Under the pieces are notes generated by a model. The model saw only the letters and a list, made by a program, of their open reading frames with translations. It ran no database searches and was not told the origin of the DNA. This document shows, piece after piece, positions 9,379-18,084 of a DNA stretch of 64,000 bases (its first letter is position 1; the number at the start of each line of letters is the position of its first letter). Origin of the DNA: Rickettsiella endosymbiont of Rhagonycha lignosa (lineage in GTDB: Bacteria; Pseudomonadota; Gammaproteobacteria; Diplorickettsiales; Diplorickettsiaceae); the NCBI RefSeq assembly GCF_964031165.1, contig NZ_OZ035011.1:1106001-1170000 (forward strand), read 5' to 3'. A program made the position numbers and the translations under genes.

Positions 9379-9390
9379 GCTATCTGCTGC

Positions 9391-9530
9391 AAAAATTTAG
9401 GTGCAAAAAGTAGTTATTCATAGCAATGGGATTTTTGGCAAGGCGCTACGAAAACGAGCAACCGGAATGTATTTAAGATACATGAGGATTGCGATCTGCG
9501 CGATACACAGACAATGTCAAGTGCGAAGAT
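9391..9530 (+). repeat. Dispersed repeat element, copy C (upstream of gpmI)
   Basis: Third copy of the element found at 206-330 and 6731-6873. It starts with AAAAATTTAGGTGCAAAAAGTAG and ends near GTGCGAAGAT. Shared internal blocks are CAAGGCGCTACGAAAACGAGC, GTATTTAAGATACATGAGG and GATTGCG. It begins 12 bp after the MATE stop codon and ends 25 bp before the gpmI start, so it fills the intergenic space. Confidence 0.75.
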
Positions 9531-9555
9531 TAACATTAAAAAAGTAGGTTTTAAT

Positions 9556-11109
9556 ATGTCTAAACTTAATCCACGTCCTATTCTATTGCTTATATTAGAT
9601 GGATGGGGTTATAGATCAGAAAAAGATCATAACGCCATCGCAATGGCCAATACACCGCATTGGGATCATTTACTGCAAACCTATCCACATACACTACTGG
9701 ATGCATCTGGTTTAGCTGTAGGATTACCTGCAGGTCAAATGGGTAACTCAGAAGTCGGTCATCTCACCATGGGTGCCGGTCGTGTACTCTATCAAGATTT
9801 AAGCCGTATTAATAAAGACATAGAAACCGGAGAATTTTTTAAAAACCCTTGTTTGCTAACAGGATTTAAAAAGATCAAAGCCAGTCAAAAATCAGTACAT
9901 ATTTTAGGGCTGTTATCCCCCGGCGGTATCCATAGTCATGAACAACATTGGTATGCCTTACTTAAATTTGCCGCGCAACAAGGAATTCAACAGTGCTATT
10001 TACATCTTTTTCTCGATGGTCGTGATACACCACCAAAAAGTGCGGCCGCCTATCTAGAAAATCTTGAAAAAAAATGTAAACAATTGGGTCTTGGAAAAAT
10101 TGTCAGTCTTATTGGACGTTATTACGCAATGGATAGAGACAAGCGTTGGGAGCGTACACAAGTAGCATATGATTGTTTAAGCTTAGGTGAAGCACGCTAC
10201 ACTGCCGATACGGCTTTACAAGGTTTGCAATTGGCTTATGCTCGCGGTGAAAGTGACGAGTTTGTTTCACCGACTACAATTCACAATGAAAATAAACCAG
10301 CAGTGAAAATTCAAGACGGCGATCTTGTTATCTTTATGAATTTTCGCGCTGATCGTGCACGTCAATTGAGTCATGCTTTTCTCGACAAACAATTTTCAGG
10401 TTTTGTTCGGCAAACACAACCACATCTAGCAGGATTTATCTCTTTAACTGAATATGCTAGTGACATCCCCAGTCAAATTGCTTTTCCACAACAATCCTTA
10501 CGTAATGGCTTAGGTGAGTATCTTGCTCAACATCATTTGACCCAATTACGTATTGCAGAAACTGAAAAATATGCACATGTCACCTTCTTTTTTAATGGTG
10601 GCGATGAAGTCCCTGCAGCAAATGAAACGCGCGTTTTAATCCCTTCAAAGAAAGTGAGTACCTATGATCTTACTCCGACAATGAGTGCTATCGAAATTAC
10701 TCAACATCTGTTAGAGGACATTAAAGAAAAAAAATATGATGTCATCATTTGTAACTTTGCTAACCCCGATATGCTAGGACACACTGGAAATTTAGCAGCA
10801 GCCTTACAAGGAATTAGCTGCATTGACGACTGTATTGGCAAGCTTATTGCTTGTTTAAAAAAATACGGTGGCGAAGCTATCATTACTGCCGATCATGGTA
10901 ATGCTGAATGTATGTTTGATGAAAAAACACAACAAGCACATACTGCTCACACCAATGAACCTGTACCTTTTGTTTATATCGGTCGACCGGCGACAATAAA
11001 TCCAGTCAAACAGGCAAGTTTAGCAGATATCGCCCCTACTCTTTTAAGTTTATTAAATTTACCTAAACCGCAAGAAATGACCGGTCAAAACTTACTTGCA
11101 CTGAAATAA
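9556..11109 (+). CDS. gpmI: 2,3-bisphosphoglycerate-independent phosphoglycerate mutase
   Basis: Cytosolic glycolytic enzyme that interconverts 3- and 2-phosphoglycerate through a phosphoserine intermediate and two Mn2+ ions. The start at 9556 (MSKLNPRPILLLILDGWGYR) is preceded by GTAGG and gives 517 residues, close to the usual length; the frame is open further upstream but only into repeat copy C. The metal and catalytic motifs are present: LILDGWG (Asp), GNSEVGHLTMGAGR with the phosphorylated Ser65, FLDGRDTPP, NFRADRARQLSHAF, NPDMLGHTGN, and TADHGNAE. No cofactor-dependent GpmA is seen in the window. Confidence 0.97.
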   Translation: MSKLNPRPILLLILDGWGYRSEKDHNAIAMANTPHWDHLLQTYPHTLLDASGLAVGLPAGQMGNSEVGHLTMGAGRVLYQDLSRINKDIETGEFFKNPCLLTGFKKIKASQKSVHILGLLSPGGIHSHEQHWYALLKFAAQQGIQQCYLHLFLDGRDTPPKSAAAYLENLEKKCKQLGLGKIVSLIGRYYAMDRDKRWERTQVAYDCLSLGEARYTADTALQGLQLAYARGESDEFVSPTTIHNENKPAVKIQDGDLVIFMNFRADRARQLSHAFLDKQFSGFVRQTQPHLAGFISLTEYASDIPSQIAFPQQSLRNGLGEYLAQHHLTQLRIAETEKYAHVTFFFNGGDEVPAANETRVLIPSKKVSTYDLTPTMSAIEITQHLLEDIKEKKYDVIICNFANPDMLGHTGNLAAALQGISCIDDCIGKLIACLKKYGGEAIITADHGNAECMFDEKTQQAHTAHTNEPVPFVYIGRPATINPVKQASLADIAPTLLSLLNLPKPQEMTGQNLLALK

Positions 11110-11240
11110 TTTTAGCATTTTGTTCCTTTTTTTCACAGTAATTCTCCCTAAAATAAAATTGCCTATCTTGTAATTGATAAAAAAATAAGGAAGGACTATA
11201 AATTAAAAACAGGTGGAGTTAACTTACATAAGGAGATTCT

Positions 11241-12017
11241 GTGAAAAACACATCGATTAAATGGATTGTCATTATCTCTTTGCTTTTTACAAGCAATGCC
11301 TTTGCTAATACCAATGGCTGTGACTGTTGCTTAAAACCCATTTTGCCGACTAAAGGTCTCTGGTATGTCGACTTGGCAGCAGGCTGGGTATTTAACTACC
11401 ATGCCGATCAATATACCGTTTCTCAACAAAGTTTTTTTCCAGATGCTTACTTTAGTAACAACAACCAAAACAGTAAAGTGGTGGCTTTATCGGGAGGTTA
11501 TAGTTGGCATCGAGACGACGAATGGCTCCCTATTTTAAGCTTAGGTCTAGAATATAGTTATTATTTTCCTATCAAATCAACAGGTTTCATCCAGAAATTT
11601 TTTAGCCCTAACCTTACCGATTATACCTATGAATTTAAAACCCATTTTCAACAACTTAATTTACTAGCCAAAGCTAATATTTATCGTTGGTCGAGCGGTC
11701 TTTCTCCCTATCTTTTAGGCGGGATTGGCAACAGTTGGAATACACTAGACTCTTATACCGAAACCGCTTTACCCGGGATTACCCCACGTATCCCTCCCGG
11801 ATTTAGTGGTGCAACGACGAGTAACTTCGTTTATATCCTCGGATTCGGCATGGACTATGACATCAACAAAAATTTTCAAATAGGTCTAGGTTATCGGTAT
11901 GACGTTTTAGGAAAAGCACATAGTGGCAATGGGAATTCCACTTTTGCCAATGTCGATTTAAAAGGCCGATCCAACCAAAGTACTTTACTCCTTAACCTAC
12001 GATATTACTTTGCTTAG
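11241..12017 (+). CDS. Small outer-membrane beta-barrel protein
   Basis: A 258-residue protein with a signal peptide (MKNTSIKWIVIISLLFTSNAFA, cleavage before NTNG). About eight amphipathic beta-strands follow, and the C-terminus is strand-like (STLLLNLRYYFA), as in OmpA/OmpW-like barrels. Typical phrases are GLEYSYYFP, YLLGGIGNSWN and IGLGYRYDVLGK. GTG at 11241 is the start, behind a strong AAGGAG site 6 nt away. The next gene, a giant repeat protein, follows after 70 bp. A decayed second copy of this gene sits before the second giant gene, so the pair behaves as one evolutionary unit. The barrel could assist surface display of its neighbour, but that is inference. Confidence 0.75.
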   Translation: MKNTSIKWIVIISLLFTSNAFANTNGCDCCLKPILPTKGLWYVDLAAGWVFNYHADQYTVSQQSFFPDAYFSNNNQNSKVVALSGGYSWHRDDEWLPILSLGLEYSYYFPIKSTGFIQKFFSPNLTDYTYEFKTHFQQLNLLAKANIYRWSSGLSPYLLGGIGNSWNTLDSYTETALPGITPRIPPGFSGATTSNFVYILGFGMDYDINKNFQIGLGYRYDVLGKAHSGNGNSTFANVDLKGRSNQSTLLLNLRYYFA

Positions 12018-12087
12018 CCGCTTAGATATAAGCTTGCTTGACCATTAGATATTAGTTTGTCTAGAAAAATTATAATAAGGAAATTCT

Positions 12088-15000
12088 ATGAACAAAAAAA
12101 ACCGCAGCATTGACCCTATCGGCTGGAGTCTGCAAAATCCTTTCCCTGCGACGGTTGTCGTAGGAGAGCAATATGAAGAAGTCTATCAGCTCGTAAGTAA
12201 CCTGCCTGCTCCGATGCCAGCCCCTTTAACGGTTACCCATACCGGAGGAAGTGATTTTACCGTTGAGGACCAATGCTCTGGCCTCTTTCTGCTACCGGGA
12301 CAAACCTGTAACGTGACCGTTCGGTTTAGTCCTTCCAATCCCGGAGCACAGCAATTTCAACTGACATTACATTATTTTAACGATGTCGTACCCCTACCCG
12401 TACAGACCATCACTGCCGAAGGCAGTACTCTGTTAATTGAAGGCAGTGTCACTCAAGCCTTACCCGCAACCACACTCGTTGATTCAGAGTATCCTGTCAT
12501 TTTTACTTTTCAAAATATAGGCGGAAGTCCGGCCACTAATCTTGATCTCGAAAGCAGTTATCCCACCGGATTTACCGAAGAATCAGATACTTGCTCAGGA
12601 ACTACTTTAGCTGCTGGAGCAAGTTGTACCGTTCAAGGAAGATTGATACCTCCCAGTCCGGGCAGTTATACCGTTGCCGCTGCTTTAAACTATGCTGAAA
12701 GCCAAACACCCGCCTCGGTATCCACCAGTACCGACGCTATTGTGGTTGACGTGACGGGCAGTGTTACCACTCCGCTACCCAGCATGACCGAGGTCGGCGA
12801 TAGCTTTCCGGTCGTATTTGCCTATACCAATAACAGTCCAGTAGCCGCCACCGGCGTAACTATCACAACAGACTATCCACCAGGATTTACTCAGCAATCC
12901 GATAACTGCACCGGCACACTCAATCCCCATTCCAGTTGTACCATCCAAGGAACCTTTATACCCGCAACCGCGGGTGATTTTACGGTGGGTGTTGAATTGG
13001 CCTATGTCGAAGGCAGTCATCCTGTTCAACTAGCCACTAGCACAACCGCTGATGTGGGTGCCTTAGGCGTTACCGGTGATGTAACGACACGTTTACCGGC
13101 TGCCACTTCAATAGCTGTCAGTTATCCCGTAGTGTTTACCTACATCAATCAAGGTTCCGTACCCGCTACAGGTCTTAGCATAACGCCTACTTATCCAACC
13201 GGCTTCACCCAGCAATCCGACACCTGTACCGGTAGCTTAGCCGTTGGCGCGACCTGTACCGTGAAAGGCGAGCTGTTACCCGCAACGGCGGGTAATTACA
13301 CCGTCGCTGTGTCCTTAGCCTACGATCAAAGTCTCAACCCGGTGCCACTATCCACCGAAACAGCCGCGATTGTGGTGGATATTACCGGAGAGGTCAGCAC
13401 ACCTTTACCCGCTACCACGGCCATCAATACCAGTTATTCGGTAGTATTTAGTTATACCAACCACAGTTCAATAACAGCAACTGATCTGGTATTAACACCG
13501 AACTACCCTACTGAATTTACTGAGAACGAGAATACTTGCGCATCCGGAACACTCGCCGCAGGTCAAACCTGTAGCATTGAAGGAAGTCTTATACCTAGCA
13601 GCTCAGGCACACATACCGTTGCAACCTCTTTGACTTATGCCGGTGCACCCGCGTCAATTCCACTCTCTACCAGTACCAACACTCTTGAATTCGTTCTTAC
13701 CGGAGAGATCAGCACACCCTTGCCAGGTAGCGTCGAACGCGGTAAAGAGTATCCCGTGGTATTTACCTACACCAATGACAGTCCGCTACCCGCCACTAAC
13801 CTGATCTTTACACCGAATTATCCAGCCGAGTTTATGCAAGATACGAATACTTGCACGAATACCTTAGCCAGCAGTGCATCGTGTAGCGTATCCGGAACGC
13901 TGATCCCCAGCAGTAGCACACCTCCTGGGTCAATAACAGTAGGACTCAATTTAGCTTATTCTGAAGGTTCACCGATTGAGTTAACTACCCGCTCAGAAGT
14001 AGAGAGCGCCGCTATTATTAGCGGTACTGTCACTCAAGCCTTACCCGCAACCACACTCGTTGATTCAGAGTATCCTGTCATTTTTACTTTTCAAAATATA
14101 GGCGGAAGTCCGGCCACTAATCTTGATCTCGAAAGCAGTTATCCCACCGGATTTACCGAAGAATCAGATACTTGCTCAGGAACTACTTTAGCTGCTGGAG
14201 CAAGTTGTACCGTTCAAGGAAGCTTAATCCCTCCCAGTCCGGGCAGTTATACCGTTGCTGCAGCTTTAAACTATGCTGAAAGCCAAACACCGGCCTCGGT
14301 ATCCACCAGTACCGACGCTATTGTGGTTGACGTGACGGGCAATGTCACCACTCCGCTACCCAGCATGACCGAGGTCGGCGATAGCTTTTCGGTCGTATTT
14401 GCCTATACCAATAACAGTCCAGTAGCCGCCACCGGTGTGACTATCACAACAGACTATCCACCAGGATTTACTCAGCAATCCGATAACTGCACCGGCACAC
14501 TCAATCCCCATTCCAGTTGTACCATCCAAGGAACCTTTATACCCGCAACCGCGGGTGATTTTACGGTGGGTGTTGAATTGGCCTATGTCGAAGGCAGTCA
14601 TCCTGTTCAACTAGCCACTAACACCACCGCTGATGTCGGTGCCTTAGGTATTACCGGTGATGTCACAACACCTTTACCCGCTACCACTTCCATCGATGTC
14701 AGTTATCCCGTGGTGTTTACCTACATCAATCAAGGTTCCGTACCCGCTACCGGTCTCAGCATAACGCCTAACTATCCAGCCGGCTTCACACCGCAATCCG
14801 ACACCTGTACCGGGAGCTTAGCCGTTGGCGCGACCTGTACCGTGAAAGGCGAGCTGTTACCCGCAACGGCGGGTAATTACAGCGTCGCTGTGTCTTTAGC
14901 CTACGATCAAAGTCTCAACCCGGTGCCACTATCCACCGAAACAGCCGCGATTGTGGTGGATATTGCTGGAACTGTCACCACCGATTTACCGGAAATTACC

Positions 15001-17412
15001 TCACCCGACGACAGTTATCCGGTGATATTTAGCTATGAGAATAACAGCGCAGCGGACGCTAACGGTGTCGTAATAACGCCTAATTACCCCAACGGATTTA
15101 TAGAAACTGCGAATTCTTGTACAGATTCAACGACGCTTGAGGCTCATAGCAGCTGCTCCATAGAAGGTAGCTTTACTCCACCTAGCGAAGGTGATTACAC
15201 GGTTGCAACCTCTTTGACTTATTCCGGAGGTGTAGCTCCTATCCCACTCGAAACCTCTACCACAGCGGTTGCGTTTGTGCTGACTGGCGATGTCACCATC
15301 CCTTTACCCGCTACCACTGAGCTGGGTGAAGATTATCCGGTGGAATTTACCTTCACTAATGAGAGTCCATTACCTGTCACTAATTTGAATTTAACACCTA
15401 ACTATCCAGCAGACTTTATGGAAACCGCTAACACCTGCACAAATACCTTAGCGGCCAATGCATCTTGTGTCGTGTCAGGAGATTTTATACCCAGTAGTAC
15501 TACTCCTCCAGAACAAACTATTTCGGTAGGAACAACTTTAACTTATGCAGAAGGCTCGCCTATCGAGTTAATTACAAGTACAGAAATTGAGAGTCAAGTT
15601 GATATTTCAGGAGATGTAATCGAAGGTTTACCACCTGTTGCAACGGCATCAGCGACACCGCTACCTGTTGTATTTGAATATACGAATAATGGTAACGCAC
15701 CCGCTACAGGATTAAATCTAATAAAAAAATATCCCCCTGAATTTACTGAAACTTCTACTACTTGCGTAGTCACGCTAGCGGCTAATACAAGTTGTCAGAT
15801 AACAGGAAATCTAGATATTAGTATACCCGGGGATTATTCAGTGGATGTGACCTTAAACACCAATGAAGCTGCACCCGTGTCGCTAATCACTCAAACTTCG
15901 ATAATCGCTGCGGAAGTAATCGGATCAGTAGTACAAGCCTTACCAGGAAGTACGGTCGTTAATACCCACTATCCAGTTACGTTCTTGTTCACCAATAAAG
16001 GAACTGCTGACGCAACGACAGTTAATATAGTCACTAGCTATCCTCCTGATTTTCAGCTAACTTCAGAGACGTGCGAGGGAACCTTAGCGGCTGGCGCCAG
16101 CTGTAGAGTAGAAGGGATACTCACACCAACCAGCGAGGGCCCGCAAACGGTAGGAGTCAGCTTTCAATACGCCGAAGGTGATGATATCCCTTTATCGACA
16201 TCCACTACGGTTGGTATGCTAGTTTTACAAGGTTTCGTGCAACAAGGCCTTCCCGATGTAGCCAGGGCTAATACAACTTATCCCTTAATATTTAAATACA
16301 CGAACCCAGATCCGGACAATGCTACCGGTTTGAGTATCAGCAGCACAGGCTTGAACATTACCTCAGATACCTGTAGTGGCACACTAGCTGCAAATAGCAG
16401 TTGTACAATAGAGGCAAATTTTACGCCCACCCAAATTGGTGCTTATACGGCAGGCGTGAGCTTATCTTATGACCAAGGCGAAGACATCCTTTTAAATACC
16501 TATACTGTAGTTGGCAATAGCTTATTTATTGCTGGAGGTGGTGAAGGCTTTCTCCGCACTACACCGACTTGGTCAAAATGGACTACGCGAGATAATAAGG
16601 ATAAGACGATTAATTTAACCGGTACCGCTTTTAGTCCAAAATTACAACGCTATGTTATGGTTGGTAACTATAATAGTTCGGGTGTCAAAGGATTTCTTCA
16701 ATTTACGCGAGATGGAATTAGTATTCACGACCAACAGTTTCCTCTTTTTTTACCGCGAAATATTATCTGGAACTCGGATCTTGCCCAATTTCTAACAATA
16801 GGTACACAGGGAGAGATAGCCACCAGTGTCGATGGTGTAACCTGGGTGACTCAAACCAGTCCGGTTAATGCCACTTTAAATAACGCTAATTGGAGCCCAC
16901 AACAACACCAATATGTCGTAGTAGGTTCAAGCGGTACTATTTTAACCAGTCCTGATGGTATGGATTGGCAATCACAAACCAGTGGTGTCAGCGACAACTT
17001 AACCGCAGTGGCATGGAGTCCAAGTTTGGAGCGATATGTTATCAGTGTCAACGCTAATTATGTTTTAAACAGTACTGATGGCATCACCTGGACTAATCCA
17101 GGTGCAACTATAGAATTTATTGCACAGAGCGTCACCTGGTCACCTACACTGGGTCGATTTGCTTTAGTAGGAAATAATACTTATATAGCGACGAGTAGTG
17201 ATGGCCAGCAATGGCAGAAGCAGCAATCAGGAACAACAAAAATTATTAATGATGTCATTTGGTTTAGTTACTTGAATGAGTTTTATGCCGTAGGCACGAA
17301 CACGAATGTCTACAATAGTGCAACCGGTTTAAAGAAGTGGGACAATAAGTCGCTTACCACATTTGCTAATTATTCAATCAATGCGGTAGCCGCAGGGGCC
17401 GTTGTGGGTTAA
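12088..17412 (+). CDS. Giant Ig-like repeat protein with C-terminal propeller-like region (paralogue 1)
   Basis: A 1774-residue protein with no assigned function. The first domain (about residues 15-115, ending QFQLTLHYFND) resembles ASPM/SPD-2/Hydin-type Ig folds. Thirteen Ig-like repeats of about 105 residues follow, each opening like G-x-V-x-x-x-LP and containing D-x-C and S-C-x-(V/I)-x-G, so each has a cysteine pair. The last 300 residues hold about six repeats on the theme WSP, YVVVG, TSxDG, W, as in sialidase/YCF48-like propellers. Repeats 1-3 and 6-8 are nearly identical at DNA level. An AAGGA site 6-7 nt before ATG supports the start, yet no signal peptide is visible despite the cysteines. 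A surface or secreted adhesin-like role is plausible but unproven. Confidence 0.8.
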   Translation: MNKKNRSIDPIGWSLQNPFPATVVVGEQYEEVYQLVSNLPAPMPAPLTVTHTGGSDFTVEDQCSGLFLLPGQTCNVTVRFSPSNPGAQQFQLTLHYFNDVVPLPVQTITAEGSTLLIEGSVTQALPATTLVDSEYPVIFTFQNIGGSPATNLDLESSYPTGFTEESDTCSGTTLAAGASCTVQGRLIPPSPGSYTVAAALNYAESQTPASVSTSTDAIVVDVTGSVTTPLPSMTEVGDSFPVVFAYTNNSPVAATGVTITTDYPPGFTQQSDNCTGTLNPHSSCTIQGTFIPATAGDFTVGVELAYVEGSHPVQLATSTTADVGALGVTGDVTTRLPAATSIAVSYPVVFTYINQGSVPATGLSITPTYPTGFTQQSDTCTGSLAVGATCTVKGELLPATAGNYTVAVSLAYDQSLNPVPLSTETAAIVVDITGEVSTPLPATTAINTSYSVVFSYTNHSSITATDLVLTPNYPTEFTENENTCASGTLAAGQTCSIEGSLIPSSSGTHTVATSLTYAGAPASIPLSTSTNTLEFVLTGEISTPLPGSVERGKEYPVVFTYTNDSPLPATNLIFTPNYPAEFMQDTNTCTNTLASSASCSVSGTLIPSSSTPPGSITVGLNLAYSEGSPIELTTRSEVESAAIISGTVTQALPATTLVDSEYPVIFTFQNIGGSPATNLDLESSYPTGFTEESDTCSGTTLAAGASCTVQGSLIPPSPGSYTVAAALNYAESQTPASVSTSTDAIVVDVTGNVTTPLPSMTEVGDSFSVVFAYTNNSPVAATGVTITTDYPPGFTQQSDNCTGTLNPHSSCTIQGTFIPATAGDFTVGVELAYVEGSHPVQLATNTTADVGALGITGDVTTPLPATTSIDVSYPVVFTYINQGSVPATGLSITPNYPAGFTPQSDTCTGSLAVGATCTVKGELLPATAGNYSVAVSLAYDQSLNPVPLSTETAAIVVDIAGTVTTDLPEITSPDDSYPVIFSYENNSAADANGVVITPNYPNGFIETANSCTDSTTLEAHSSCSIEGSFTPPSEGDYTVATSLTYSGGVAPIPLETSTTAVAFVLTGDVTIPLPATTELGEDYPVEFTFTNESPLPVTNLNLTPNYPADFMETANTCTNTLAANASCVVSGDFIPSSTTPPEQTISVGTTLTYAEGSPIELITSTEIESQVDISGDVIEGLPPVATASATPLPVVFEYTNNGNAPATGLNLIKKYPPEFTETSTTCVVTLAANTSCQITGNLDISIPGDYSVDVTLNTNEAAPVSLITQTSIIAAEVIGSVVQALPGSTVVNTHYPVTFLFTNKGTADATTVNIVTSYPPDFQLTSETCEGTLAAGASCRVEGILTPTSEGPQTVGVSFQYAEGDDIPLSTSTTVGMLVLQGFVQQGLPDVARANTTYPLIFKYTNPDPDNATGLSISSTGLNITSDTCSGTLAANSSCTIEANFTPTQIGAYTAGVSLSYDQGEDILLNTYTVVGNSLFIAGGGEGFLRTTPTWSKWTTRDNKDKTINLTGTAFSPKLQRYVMVGNYNSSGVKGFLQFTRDGISIHDQQFPLFLPRNIIWNSDLAQFLTIGTQGEIATSVDGVTWVTQTSPVNATLNNANWSPQQHQYVVVGSSGTILTSPDGMDWQSQTSGVSDNLTAVAWSPSLERYVISVNANYVLNSTDGITWTNPGATIEFIAQSVTWSPTLGRFALVGNNTYIATSSDGQQWQKQQSGTTKIINDVIWFSYLNEFYAVGTNTNVYNSATGLKKWDNKSLTTFANYSINAVAAGAVVG
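12448..13383 (+). repeat. 936-bp coding repeat, copy 1 of 3 (Ig-like repeats 1-3)
   Basis: This block recurs with very few differences at 14029-14964 in the same gene and at 18445-19380 in the paralogue. It encodes three consecutive Ig-like repeats (motifs VTQALPATTLV, VTTPLPSMTEV, VTTRLPAATS). The spacing within the gene is 1581 bp, equal to five repeats. The near identity, silent sites included, indicates recent duplication or gene conversion. Confidence 0.9.
14029..14964 (+). repeat. 936-bp coding repeat, copy 2 of 3 (Ig-like repeats 6-8)
   Basis: Second copy of the block at 12448-13383. At 14355-14400 it agrees with the copy at 18445-19380 (for example AGCTTTTCGGTC) rather than with copy 1 (AGCTTTCCGGTC). 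Sequence shared with the paralogue continues past the end of this block into the next repeat, so this copy is the closer relative of the paralogue's array. Confidence 0.9.
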
Positions 17413-17458
17413 GCATAACTTTTGCAATGACTTAGCTATCATTGCAGGCTTAATAAAG

Positions 17459-17496
17459 AAAGATAATGTTGGACAACTCACATTATCTTTTTTATT
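17459..17496 (+). terminator. Rho-independent terminator of the first giant repeat gene
   Basis: AAAGATAATGT (17459-17469) and ACATTATCTTT (17480-17490) form a perfect 11-bp stem with a 10-nt loop, followed by a T run. It lies 46 bp after the stop codon. A separate perfect 8-bp hairpin, TGCAATGA/TCATTGCA (17423-17446), precedes it. Confidence 0.85.
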
Positions 17497-17779
17497 AAAT
17501 TAATAACAAGGAAAAAGATCCTTGGCCAATTTATCTTTTTTTTATTTTAAAGTAAATTTCTTCCGGAACACAACCCACAGCCAGTATTTAAGTTGAACTT
17601 TTTTGTTCAGCTACAGTAATTTTTTTCATTGGCCAATGGAATAAATACTTAAGTCTGAATTCACTCTAGCTAATATTTCTAACTTTGCTGCGAATTTCTC
17701 TTGAAACAAATAAACTTTATTGTGATAGAAAATCTTATGTTCTACAGCCAATCGGATGGGATAGCGTAACGAATTATTA

Positions 17780-18053
17780 CAATATAATTTTCCCTATAAA
17801 TAAAATTGCCTATCTTGTAATTGATAGAAAACCCAAAAAGAATTATAAATTAAAAATCAGGTTGAGTTAGCTTGAATAAGGAGATTCTGCAAAAAACACA
17901 TGGATTAACACCGCGTATCTCACCAGGATTTAGTAAAAGAGCACATTAGGAAAAGCACATAGTGGCAATGGGAATTCCACTTTTGCCAATGTCGATTTAA
18001 AAGGCCGATCCAACTAAGTACTTTACTCCTTAACCTACGATATTACTTTGCTT
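17780..18053 (+). pseudogene. Decayed second copy of the outer-membrane barrel gene and its leader
   Basis: From about 17790 the sequence follows the leader of the barrel gene at 11138-11240, including AAAATTGCCTATCTTGTAAT and AAGGAGATTCTG. The GTG start is mutated to GCA. After about 15 bp of the gene the alignment jumps to the part matching 11787-11815 (CGTATC, CAGGATTTAGT). It then jumps again to the region from 11908 (GGAAAAGCACATAGTGGCAA) and runs to the end (CGATATTACTTTGCTTA). Two internal deletions have thus removed most of the gene. The rest of the 672-bp gap (17413-17780) holds the upstream terminator, a short hairpin near 17591-17612 and AT-rich sequence without a credible gene. 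Confidence 0.85.
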
Positions 18054-18084
18054 AAATTCACTTTTATTATAATAAGGAAATTCT

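Noticed and set aside
12775-13029. 84-codon minus-strand frames recurring at 12775-13029, 14356-14610 and 18772-19026 with almost the same translation
   Set aside because: They are antisense shadows of the near-identical Ig-repeat blocks; their similarity is inherited from the coding strand, and none has a start context or family.
17685-17870. 61-codon plus-strand frame before the second giant gene
   Set aside because: It lies in AT-rich sequence that runs into the non-coding leader of the decayed barrel gene; no family, no ribosome binding site.
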